Assembly (NCBI GenBank): GCA_001600175.1
Contig: BCJC01000002.1
Span: 2,763,111-2,827,110 of the forward strand
From: Erythrobasidium yunnanense
Lineage: Eukaryota > Basidiomycota > Cystobasidiomycetes > Erythrobasidiales > Erythrobasidiaceae
Reading direction: 5' to 3'
Length of the DNA stretch: 64,000 nt
How positions within the stretch are numbered: the stretch's first letter is position 1; each line of letters begins with the position of its first letter. Under the pieces are notes generated by a model, which searched no databases, was not told where the DNA came from, and saw only the letters and a program-made list of their open reading frames with translations. Made by a program: the position numbers and the translations under genes. Positions 1 through 8,034 of the stretch are shown here, piece after piece.

Positions 1-461
1 CGCCTCAACCGCGAAGCAGAGGTCCCAGCCGGCGACAAAGCTATACAAAGCCTCTCAAATATAGTCCTGTACAGACTCTTCTGCTCCCAAGTGATCCAGA
101 ACACATCTACTTCGACTGTGAACTGCACTCTTCCACACCTGGAAGCGAACGGCCTGTGCCAAACGTACCTAGATTGCTTCCAGAATCGCGAGCCAAGTAT
201 TGTCTCGGCTCTCCAGCCAACAGGAAAGCAGTTCTTGAGCACGTAGGAAAGCAAATGCTTGCAGTGATTCGCATATACCGGCAAGCTGGGTTCGATTTGC
301 AGTCGGAGGATAGATTGAAGATGGATTTCGTATCTGCTGGCCGAGGATTTTGCGGTACATCGAAGAAGTCTTGCCGCGACAAGGCATGCCGTCGCTACGT
401 TCTGACGCCGAACAGTTTGCTGGTCTATTACCACGAGGTGGCACACATGCCACGGCTGTGA
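1..461 (+). CDS. Partial member of a tandem basic-protein family (3' end only)
   Basis: The reading frame is open from base 3 to a TGA at 459-461, so the gene enters from the left edge and lacks its start. The visible 152 residues begin with an Arg/Ser/Pro/Tyr-rich stretch (PQPRSRGPSRRQSYTKPLKY), followed by a domain of about 100 residues that includes MLAVIRIYRQAGFDL and LKMDFVSAG. Layout and spacing match the four genes that follow: a basic low-complexity N-terminus, then a compact C-terminal domain with a motif of the type (M)xFxxxx after a gap. It is the most diverged copy, so membership rests on position, composition and the LKMDF-like block rather than on strong identity. No signal peptide or known domain can be seen, and the function is unknown. 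Confidence 0.5.
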   Translation, partial: PQPRSRGPSRRQSYTKPLKYSPVQTLLLPSDPEHIYFDCELHSSTPGSERPVPNVPRLLPESRAKYCLGSPANRKAVLEHVGKQMLAVIRIYRQAGFDLQSEDRLKMDFVSAGRGFCGTSKKSCRDKACRRYVLTPNSLLVYYHEVAHMPRL

Positions 462-864
462 TGCGGACTGTACATCATATCGATGGATCAGTCAGTCTGT
501 CAGCTCCAACGGCATTGTCTCCATGATGTAGCCTTCTGCGAATCACTCGCTTTCCTCCTCAGCAAGCATCTGTGTTGACCTAGCTACCCTCCGCGCTCGA
601 TGCTTTCAGGCGTTCCTGCACCTCTTCTCAGTAAAGGCTGAAAATCTTGCATCTGCGTAAGGTCTGTTCGACATGCAACGCTGGGATCACAGTCTCACCA
701 GGCGTATCGCCTCGACGCTGATGTCGCTGTACGACGCAATAGGGTTTTCAGCCCTACTCCGTTGACAGAGGGCGTGTGCTTGGTTTCTTTCCCTCCCGCA
801 TTCACTTCTTACCCATCTGCGAGACCTTCATACTCTTCTCTTCGACACTTTCACCAGAGTCATC
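462..864. other. Intergenic, array spacer
   Basis: No open frame of credible composition. The last part is pyrimidine-rich (ctcttctcttcgacac) just before the next start codon, as expected of a fungal promoter and 5' leader. Confidence 0.5.
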
Positions 865-1704
865 ATGCCCAAGAGATACAACGATCGTTACTCTGGTAGC
901 GAGGCAAACAGGAAACTACAGCGCGATCCTGCCACTGGTAGCAGGTCGGACGCATCTTCAGCATACCATCGAGACATTGGCGGAGGTAGAACGCTGTCTG
1001 TTTCTCAGGAGTACAGAAATGGTGCTAGGCATGTCTACCTCAACATAAATCAGCCTTCAAGATCTAAAGGCAAGGGCCCCTCAACATCTGATCATAGGGA
1101 GAATACATTGAGAAATAAATCTCCTGCCATGTCTAGAAGACAGCCAGGTTACGATCGCTACCCGACCCGTGCCAGCCGCAAACAGCCGGAATATGTGTCC
1201 CGAGGCTCACACTATGATGCGCCCCCGTCTGACTACTACGGATGTTACAATCATGCTCCTCCGGCCCCCTCTCATGGCTATCCGCTGCGACATCAATCTC
1301 GAAACTACTATCATGACGATGTCGTTTCCTCTGAAGACGATCTGGCTCATGTTTACAACGCGCCGTCCGCAAGCAGCATGATGGATATTGTCAATGTCAC
1401 CGCGAAAGTGAGACGATCGCGCAGTCGTGGCTTCGGTATTCCCGTGCTGAAGTGGGAAGGGTATAATGGCCGTATCGATGTAACGGCGCCATGCGCGGAC
1501 AATGCCAGGCACGATCTTATACATGCTATCAAGCTCTACAAGCAATCCACAGGCCTCAAAGTCAGAGAGGGTGATATATTGAGCATGGCCTTCAAGCGAA
1601 ATTACCACAAGGTTCCAAGCAGACAAGGACATACTACGATCGTAGAAGCCTTCCAACCTCTCTGGAATTTGACACTCACGCATGCCAATCCTGAACGATT
1701 CTAG
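865..1704 (+). CDS. Tandem-array basic protein, copy 2 (long N-terminus)
   Basis: Intronless 279-residue protein starting at ATG 865 in the context tcatcATG and ending TAG 1702-1704. Residues 1-165 are rich in Arg, Ser, Tyr, His and Pro. An internal stretch at about residue 89 (MSRRQPGYDRYP) closely resembles the N-terminus of copy 4 (MSRRQPRRPL), so this gene looks like the family plan with an extra N-terminal segment, or with a real start at 1129. The C-terminal domain (about residues 170-275) carries VTAKVRRSRSRGF, LKWEGYNGRI, a Cys-containing segment, MAFKRN and VEAFQPLW. These align in order with the SWTGK, FxMDFRxNK and VQPxIxSF blocks of copies 3 and 4. No signal peptide or membrane segment is seen. 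Function unknown; the high basic charge suggests nucleic-acid or acidic-surface binding, which is inference only. Confidence 0.7.
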   Translation: MPKRYNDRYSGSEANRKLQRDPATGSRSDASSAYHRDIGGGRTLSVSQEYRNGARHVYLNINQPSRSKGKGPSTSDHRENTLRNKSPAMSRRQPGYDRYPTRASRKQPEYVSRGSHYDAPPSDYYGCYNHAPPAPSHGYPLRHQSRNYYHDDVVSSEDDLAHVYNAPSASSMMDIVNVTAKVRRSRSRGFGIPVLKWEGYNGRIDVTAPCADNARHDLIHAIKLYKQSTGLKVREGDILSMAFKRNYHKVPSRQGHTTIVEAFQPLWNLTLTHANPERF

Positions 1705-2020
1705 GGCTACATGTGTATTGTAAGCCCTCCTACTCTTTTGCCAATCGCGGATTTCTTAAACTCTCCTTGTTTCGAGAGGTATCACCCGTGGCTGTTCTCT
1801 GCATCCATCAACATAATGCCCTACAATCAAGCGATGCATAAGCTCAGACTTGACTGCCACAGCAGATTTTTAACGTTACACCGCCGCTACAGGCTGACCT
1901 CTGCAGATCGACCAGCAGCTCCTTGCATGTTTGCTGACACTCCACTCCACTCTGCTTAGTACCAGTCAGCCCTTTTCAGCCTCGGTATCCAATCAAAGCA
2001 TCAAGCCGTTACTGAGCCAT
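1705..2020. other. Intergenic, array spacer
   Basis: No credible gene. A short open frame runs into the next gene from about 1931 but has no ATG in a sensible position; the family alignment places the start at 2021. Confidence 0.45.
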
Positions 2021-2515
2021 ATGTCCAGCCGCCCCTTCTATCACGATGGTTACCCTAACGACAAATTTCCTCCCGATCATTATCATGGGTCAAGACCCTC
2101 TCGTCGACCATCCTATACCAGGCACTGTTCACGTCCGAGCTTGGACAGAGCGCCTTCATCAAGGACAAGCCTCGACCCTAGCGCATTTCCCAATACTCTC
2201 GGTGTATGTATCCGGGTCAGACGGAGACGAAACGGTTCTTTTATCCTCAAAGTAGACTCGTGGACCGGTAGGAGCATAAACACTGTTCTCGACGAAAGAT
2301 GCATGCTCTACATCAAGCACGAGATGAAGAAGTCGATGAACCATCGAAAAAACGAACGTGGTTCGAAAGCAATGATGAACGGCCGCAAAGAAGCACTGTT
2401 CGTAATGGATTTCAGGATCAACAAGCTTGTCTACAATGAAAAAACGGACGTGATCACGGTCTTTCAGGTTCAGCCAGAGATTTACAGCTTCTCGGCTGCT
2501 AGACTTCGCAGATGA
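2021..2515 (+). CDS. Tandem-array basic protein, copy 3
   Basis: Intronless, 164 residues, ATG 2021 to TGA 2515. The start was chosen because MSSRPFYHDGYPND lines up with MSRRQP and MARRHPSH at the same place in copies 4 and 5. Residues 1-60 are rich in Arg, Ser, Pro, His and Tyr. The conserved domain (about 62-160) contains LGVCIRVRRRRNGSF, KVDSWTGRS, LDERCMLYIKHEMKKSM, FVMDFRINK and VFQVQPEIYSF, ending in Arg-Arg. Copies 3 and 4 are the closest pair in the array. It is strongly basic, with no secretion signal and no recognised family. Function unknown. Confidence 0.75.
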   Translation: MSSRPFYHDGYPNDKFPPDHYHGSRPSRRPSYTRHCSRPSLDRAPSSRTSLDPSAFPNTLGVCIRVRRRRNGSFILKVDSWTGRSINTVLDERCMLYIKHEMKKSMNHRKNERGSKAMMNGRKEALFVMDFRINKLVYNEKTDVITVFQVQPEIYSFSAARLRR

Positions 2516-2749
2516 CAGCTATCCAGTAGGGCCAATGCTTCTGATGGGTGCATCAGTACAGTGAACGGAATACATCATCTCTTCCTATGCTGATGACGCT
2601 TGTACTGTGCACCGCCGCGCACTGACCGACTGACATCTCACCTAGTTTTTCTTTTCTGCCTCTAATGTCCTTTCCGTCCCGCGAAAGCTCAGCTTGCGTT
2701 AGTAACTTCACATCCGAGTCCCAACAATCTCATCCAAAGCGCATTCCTG

Positions 2750-3259
2750 ATGTCAAGACGCCAGCCCCGCCGCCCACTTCACAGCGGATATGCATCTGAG
2801 AACATACCACAGAGCTCGTACTACGATGGAATACCTCGGTATCAACATGAGTCTCACGCGCATACTGAACGCGAGCGTCGTCCCAGCTCCAAGAGAGCTC
2901 CTCCTTCCGGGCGTACAGCTTACAACCCATCCACATTGAGCGTTCTCCGAGTCAGTATCCTCGTCAAACGGCTGTCAGATGGTTCTGTTCGATTCAAGCT
3001 GCATTCATGGACTGGAAAGGGCAGCAACGTCTTTTTGGACAGGACTTGCAGGCGCTACGTCGAACGAGAAGTGCGCAACTCGGTGATGTATGAAGCAGAA
3101 CGGGGTCTCTTCGGAAGAGGCTTCAATGAAGGTTGTTTCATGGACTTCAGAGTTAACAAGCCACTTGAAGACTGGAATGACAATATGCAGACGTTCACGC
3201 TCTCGACAGTTCAGCCTTACATCGACTCTTTCAGACTCGCCAAACGAAGAAGAACGTAG
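2750..3259 (+). CDS. Tandem-array basic protein, copy 4
   Basis: Intronless, 169 residues, ATG 2750 to TAG 3259. The N-terminal 60 residues are Arg/Ser/Tyr/His-rich (MSRRQPRRPLHSGYASEN). The C-terminal domain carries LRVSILVKRLSDGSV, KLHSWTGKGSN, LDRTCRRYVEREVRNSV, FMDFRVNK and STVQPYIDSF, then a terminal KRRRT. These blocks match copy 3 in order and spacing, so the two arose by duplication. A single conserved Cys lies in the (L)DxxCxxY(I/V) motif. No signal peptide, membrane segment or known fold is visible. Function unknown. Confidence 0.75.
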   Translation: MSRRQPRRPLHSGYASENIPQSSYYDGIPRYQHESHAHTERERRPSSKRAPPSGRTAYNPSTLSVLRVSILVKRLSDGSVRFKLHSWTGKGSNVFLDRTCRRYVEREVRNSVMYEAERGLFGRGFNEGCFMDFRVNKPLEDWNDNMQTFTLSTVQPYIDSFRLAKRRRT

Positions 3260-3602
3260 ACTTTCACCCACTATCAGCGATGACCGTGTGTAGGCCTATG
3301 CTCGCATCACAGCCTACGGTGCTACGCCCATTCAGCGCCTGCACAACCTCTTGTATTGACCTCTTGATAGCTTGATCGAAGCTTTCTCACTGAGCCTGCG
3401 CTTGACAGCATGCGATGAAGCTTGCTGCCAATGCTGTCACGCTCAACGCTACACAGCCATGACCGTCTAACCATCGTTAGAAGGTGGAAAATTTACCCTG
3501 CTCGCACGAGTGTTCAGTGCAGCTCTCGTCTGTCTCTCACTTCACTTGACGGAGTTCTTCATCAGCATTTCCAGCAAAGCTTACAAAATCAGACATCGAG
3601 GC
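3260..3602. other. Intergenic, array spacer
   Basis: No gene. The frame of the next gene stays open upstream to about 3510 and would read as a hydrophobic leader, but it has no ATG there, so it is treated as 5' leader. Confidence 0.45.
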
Positions 3603-4181
3603 ATGGCCCGGCGACATCCCTCTCACTCTGACCGCGGCTATGGCTACGGCTACCGTCATCAGCGACATCCCGACGACTTCGTGCGTGGAGCGCATCAGCG
3701 TGAACCTCCTCGTCAATCTCAACCAGCGTATGCGCATCCTGGTCCCGGCTACTATAGCGCATGGAACCCTAAACGTCCCTCTGTACCACTTGCACGTAGT
3801 GGTGATGACAAAACTCGCCGGTATAAGAAGCTGAACGTCGACATCCTTGTAGACTGTGAGGACGGGTTCTTATATCACAGGCTAGTGTGGTGGAGCGGGA
3901 AGAAGAACGGCGCTTCCCTAAGTCCAGGCTGTGTACGGTATGTCGATCGCGAGATGGAGAAATCAATGATGCGCTATACTGAGCAGCAGCAGAAGAAGAG
4001 GGACGGGGTCGAGGAGAAGAACTTTAGTCAACGGAAATTCAGGATGGGCTTCGTGGTGTGCGCCAGCGAGGTCGATCCTCGAAAAGGTCTGACCAAGATC
4101 ATGGAAGTCCAGCCTGATATCAGGACTTTCAGGAGAAGGAGACCCAGGAGAAGGAGTGGGAGCTCAGCTCAACTCAGCTGA
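3603..4181 (+). CDS. Tandem-array basic protein, copy 5
   Basis: Intronless, 192 residues, ATG 3603 to TGA 4181. It starts MARRHPSHSDRGYGYGYRHQ, a His/Tyr/Arg/Gly-rich segment. The domain follows with LNVDILVDCEDGFLYHRLVW, WWSGKKNGAS, LSPGCVRYVDREMEKSM, a Gln/Lys linker, FRMGFVV, and IMEVQPDIRTF. The blocks correspond to SWTGK, CxxYxxxE, MDFR and VQPxI of copies 3 and 4. It ends in a highly basic tail (RRRRPRRRSG). This is the last copy before the proteasome gene on the opposite strand. Function unknown. Confidence 0.75.
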   Translation: MARRHPSHSDRGYGYGYRHQRHPDDFVRGAHQREPPRQSQPAYAHPGPGYYSAWNPKRPSVPLARSGDDKTRRYKKLNVDILVDCEDGFLYHRLVWWSGKKNGASLSPGCVRYVDREMEKSMMRYTEQQQKKRDGVEEKNFSQRKFRMGFVVCASEVDPRKGLTKIMEVQPDIRTFRRRRPRRRSGSSAQLS

Positions 4182-4445
4182 CAACAGACCTTTCTGACTG
4201 GCCATGTTTTTTCTTTTGTGTGAATCAGAAAGAAAGCTGGTTACAATTCTTCGCGCGGAGAGCGTACTTGTTGTTGGCCTTGCAGGAGCTTACACATTGC
4301 TTGAAAGTGTCTTCCCATTCAGTTTCTATGGCTAATCTTACACCTGACGGCTGCGACATCTTGGGGCAGAGAAGAGAGAGAGCGGAAAGGAAAGGAAGGG
4401 GATCCTCGGAAGCCGCGAGGAATCAGAGTGGTATATTGACTTGAA

Positions 4446-5498
4446 CTACTTTGTCTGAGGTCCGTAGCCTCTGATACCTTCTGCGAACGTCCAGTATGTA
4501 TCCACGCTCATGGAATCGCTTATCGTGACTCCATCCTTCGAGATCTTTGCAATTTGGAACTATCCCCGCACCACAATACATCAGCCTCTCTTCCCCTCTC
4601 TCTTTCCTTCCCTCAGCAGAAGTTGAGCTTACCTTGTTGATGCTCCTTGCATCCCTGTAAAAGAGCACTTTCATACATGTCTTGAGTATCTCTTCTGCTT
4701 GCTCTTCGCTTAGGACTCCTCCGGGAGCATCTTGGAGTGCCTTTCGGAGTAAAGGCTGAGCAATATATGCGCCATAGCCTGTTGCCATGCTAGGTGCGGC
4801 GTAGGTCGTTCCTTGGAGGTCCACGAAGGCGAGGAAGCTGGCGCGAGAACAGAGTCAGTAGAATGAAGAGGTATAGATATGTATGAGTTATGCTCACGGC
4901 TCTCCCTCTGAATCAGGCTTCTCAGCCTGTGTAGCTCTACTTGGCTTCTCCCACCCTGCAACTACGAGCGAGTTCCAGAACGGGTCCATCTTTGTTCTCT
5001 TATTATACATGACTCTGCTGAGGTATTCAAATACTTGAGATGTTCGTAGTTGATGTCCATCATCCAGCTGAGACTGTTTTATGGAGATTGCATCGAGGCA
5101 GTGTTGTAAGGCTTGATAGTCGGACATGTCGCCGCTTGCTCCGATACAGGTGTGTGTACCGACTCTGTGCAGTCTCTGAATATCATCGAAGCGGGCTAGC
5201 GAGCCGTACGAAGCTGGTGACGAGATACAACGAAGCTTGCGTCAGCTGGAGTACCATCTCTCGCTTGGACGAGCAATCAGAGTATAGGCCCACCCAGGTT
5301 ATCAGCTGCGAGCATTACACCACCATTGTATCTGACCCCGAGGACTGATGTTCCCGTCATGATGGGCTGCTGCGTATGGCTCGTCGGGTCACTACTTGAT
5401 GATGATGCGCCGTAGCCTGGATAGCTGGCATAGGTAGCTGGTGTAGATGACCATGTCTGGCCTGGAAGCTGGAAGGGAGTATTGGATGCAGCGAGCAT
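4446..5498 (-). CDS. PRE4: 20S proteasome subunit beta-7 (PSMB4/Pre4 type)
   Basis: Four exons (5498-5294, 5213-4898, 4837-4633, 4559-4446; GT-AG introns) give 279 residues. After a Ser-rich propeptide come MTGTSVLGVRYNGGVMLAAD, SYGSLARFDDIQRLHRVG, GASGDMSDYQAL, MYNKRTKMDPFWNSLVV, FVDLQGTTYAAPSMATGYGA, FYRDARSINKFQIA and a C-terminus ending RGYGPQTK. This matches human PSMB4 and yeast Pre4 over the full length. In that family the subunit is structural: its C-terminal tail helps join the two half-proteasomes, and it is not one of the three peptidase subunits. It works in the cytosol and nucleus. It lies convergent to the last basic-array gene, 264 bp away. A divergent BAP31-like gene starts 434 bp upstream. 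Confidence 0.95.
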
Positions 5499-5932
5499 GT
5501 TGAATATACGAAGTAGAGGGTGGTCAAGAGCCAGGAAACAAGGCACAAGTTGATCCTGAATCTCGACGACTCGACATCATAATTATATACATAGCTTCAT
5601 AGTCGTACATACAACGTTTGCATACTGTTCTCTGCCGCTGTTGTCGTTTCAAGCTGTCATGGCCAGACTGCCTCGACGCGCCTGGAACGACAGACCAAGT
5701 CGTAGGAATCAGCTAAGGCTACATAGCGCGGTGGGAGCCTGTGGATGTAGTGACTAATACACGCACTGCTTCGAGCACCTACTCTTTTGCTTCTTGCAAT
5801 TTGCGACTTTGCGCTTTTCAGGTGTTTCGACGTCACCCACCTTGAGCTGCGTAGACCTTGGTTCTTGACAACTGCAAGCAACCCTAGCCTGATACAAGAT
5901 ACACCTACATCTACATCTACACAACAACAACC
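5499..5932. promoter_or_regulatory. Divergent intergenic region between PRE4 and the BAP31-like gene
   Basis: 434 bp between two start codons on opposite strands. It presumably holds both promoters. The right end is a CA/CT-rich leader (acatctacatctacacaaca) immediately before ATG 5933. No clear TATA box. Confidence 0.5.
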
Positions 5933-6974
5933 ATGTCGCTACCAGCATACCTAGGCAGGCTTATGCTTCATGGAGACAGCGCCAATTCAGCGCGCTGACC
6001 GCAGCCCATCCATCCTGATATCACAGTCACCATCAATGCCGGGTTCCAGTTCATGGTCCTCAACTCGCTCATCGTGCGCATACACTCATCCTCCTCGGTC
6101 TTTCAAGATTATGCTCATACTCTCTATTCCTAGGCCCCTCTGCCATTCAAGGTTCGCAAATCATACCTGCGCTTCCTCATGACGAGCAAGTTTGTAAGTC
6201 ACTCTCTCCTCAATCCCTTCTTGACCATACGGAGCTCTAAGACCTTTGCTCCCAAATAATGACAGGTAGCTAGAACCGTCTACTTCCTCAAGATCATGGC
6301 CATCTTCATCTTCTTACTCATGATAGACGCCGTGCGGACGGCGTACGTGATAACGCTGAAACCAGACTCGGAAGGGTTCAATAGCGGATTGGACGGGTGA
6401 GCAGCTTATCCTGCTCCGACATCAGTCTGATTCTATCAAGCTGATTGATTGTGAATCGCAGCGGAGAAATGAACGCGACGGCCGCGCAAGGTCTTAACAC
6501 GCGAAAGTACGCCGATACAGCTCATGCCTTTGTCGAAATATAACGAGAAATTACTGACTTTGTTCGGTCAACAGGCTTCTAGCAGAGAGAAACATGACTC
6601 TCACAGCCTGCTCGCTCTTCACGAGCTATCTGCTCTGGCGCGTCTATGAGCTAAACATGGAGAATGTCCGCTATGGCGAGCAGGTGGCAGCCTCGAAGGG
6701 CGAGGATGTGCGTTTCCTCACCCCTCACTGATTTTAACGTAGTGTACGTGGACTGACTGTGATAATAGACTGGCCCTCCTATCGATGAGCACAGACAGCA
6801 CTTCAAGGGCAATTACGACAGCACGAAGGTGAGCCCACCTCTAATTATTAGGAAGAGGAACCATATTGAGCGTTGTCCACACAGCCCGACCACAATGCAG
6901 ATATCCGAAAGCGAAACATCAACAACAGAGAAGTCCCTGTGCCTGATCACAAAGATGTCAAAGACGTGCAGTAG
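5933..6974 (+). CDS. BAP31/Yet-family ER membrane protein
   Basis: Eight exons (5933-5954, 6027-6073, 6134-6193, 6266-6396, 6462-6506, 6575-6707, 6769-6828, 6885-6974) give 195 residues. The N-terminus MSLPAYLVTINAGFQFMVLN leads into IAPLPFKVRKSYLRFL, the APLPF motif typical of fungal BAP31 proteins. A second membrane segment (YFLKIMAIFIFLLMIDAVRT) and a third (MTLTACSLFTSYLLWRVYEL) follow, the last after LLAERN, as in the family. The tail is hydrophilic and short. BAP31/Yet proteins sit in the ER membrane and act in export and quality control of membrane proteins. The first intron (5955-6026) starts with GC, not GT; only this splice gives an N-terminus of family length. The first three exons are tiny (22, 47 and 60 nt). 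Without the GC-AG splice the first exon would hit a stop. Confidence 0.85.
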
Positions 6975-8034
6975 AGCTGCTCCGAAAGGCATAGCTGCTG
7001 AAGATACAAGAAAGGGAGGTTACCACAAAGCGCAGCGGCTTCTGAAGTGCACAAAAACAGATGCTCAGAGCAAACGCTTTCTTTACTTCGATGACGAAGC
7101 TATAGCAAACAAAATACCATAAGCACAAGTGAAATACAGAATAACACTACATGCCCAATTGTCTAGCTTTCCGCCTTCTACAGATCGCTTTGCAGGTCGC
7201 CCTTTTGCCGAAGTGTGACTTGCAAGGCAGCCCGCTAGAACTGCTTCTTCATAGTCGATGGGACTACCGTAGTACGGCGATAACATGAAGCAGCCAGGAA
7301 GACGCTGCATCTCAACCCTTTGTGCTCGAAGTCGAAGCTGAGACAGCTCTCGCTCACACACCTCGAGAAAATCCGACTTCAACCACTCAGCTCCTCATGC
7401 TCCCGTGTCGCGTTCGCAAGAGGACAGCTGTCTCTATGGCTGGCCTCGTCAAAGGTGCTCTCTTTGGCAGGCTTCTCGACCAGAGAAGGGAGCGGCCCGC
7501 AAGCGATGATTATCTCTCTTACGCTTCTCCATCAGTCCGTGTCTGAAAGGATATGTGCCATCTTATGGCTTCTTATATCGTTACACACATACATCCAAAG
7601 CTCGGAACTGTCCAGTGACTGCCTTCTAGCTGAGTCCAAGCCGACAGTCCGGTTCTGAAATGGTCCGGAATCCTTCTTCTGAAGCTCATAAGAGCGCGTG
7701 CATCACTTTGAAAGACTCGCTCAGCTTCTTTCCTTGGGCTTCTAACCCAGCGGTTCGCTCGCGCTTCCCCGTATTTTGTACAGACTCTCATACTTCTCCT
7801 CTGCACAATCGCCTCAAAGCATGCTGTATCTCTAACATCAATCTCTACATATATAGCACACCCTACTTCCTTTCACCTAGCTCACTCTTCGGGAACTTTG
7901 GGACGCCTCTCTTCCTGCATACACCAGTCGCAAGGTCCTTTACCGAATCCCTTTGTCTCTCGTATCAACATATCAGTCTTTCCCACCTCGGGCTTGTTTG
8001 CAGCATCAGCATTGTCTTCTGCAAGATCTAAGAG
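6975..8034. other. Long intergenic region with unresolved coding-like traces
   Basis: About 1 kb. On the - strand between roughly 7810 and 7130, several short frames read like ordinary protein (for example VEKPAKESTFDEASHRDSC near 7470-7410 and EMQRLPGCFMLSPYYGSP near 7320-7260). They sit in different frames, and I could not join them with credible introns. On the + strand 7439-7546 reads MAGLVKGALFGRLLDQRRER and onward to a stop. No family is recognised on either strand. From about 7860 to 8034 the sequence looks like the promoter and CT-rich leader of the next gene. Confidence 0.4.

Noticed and set aside
3510-3602. Hydrophobic stretch upstream of array copy 5 that could act as a signal peptide
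   Set aside because: It has no ATG start, and the family alignment places the start at 3603; the other copies have no such segment.
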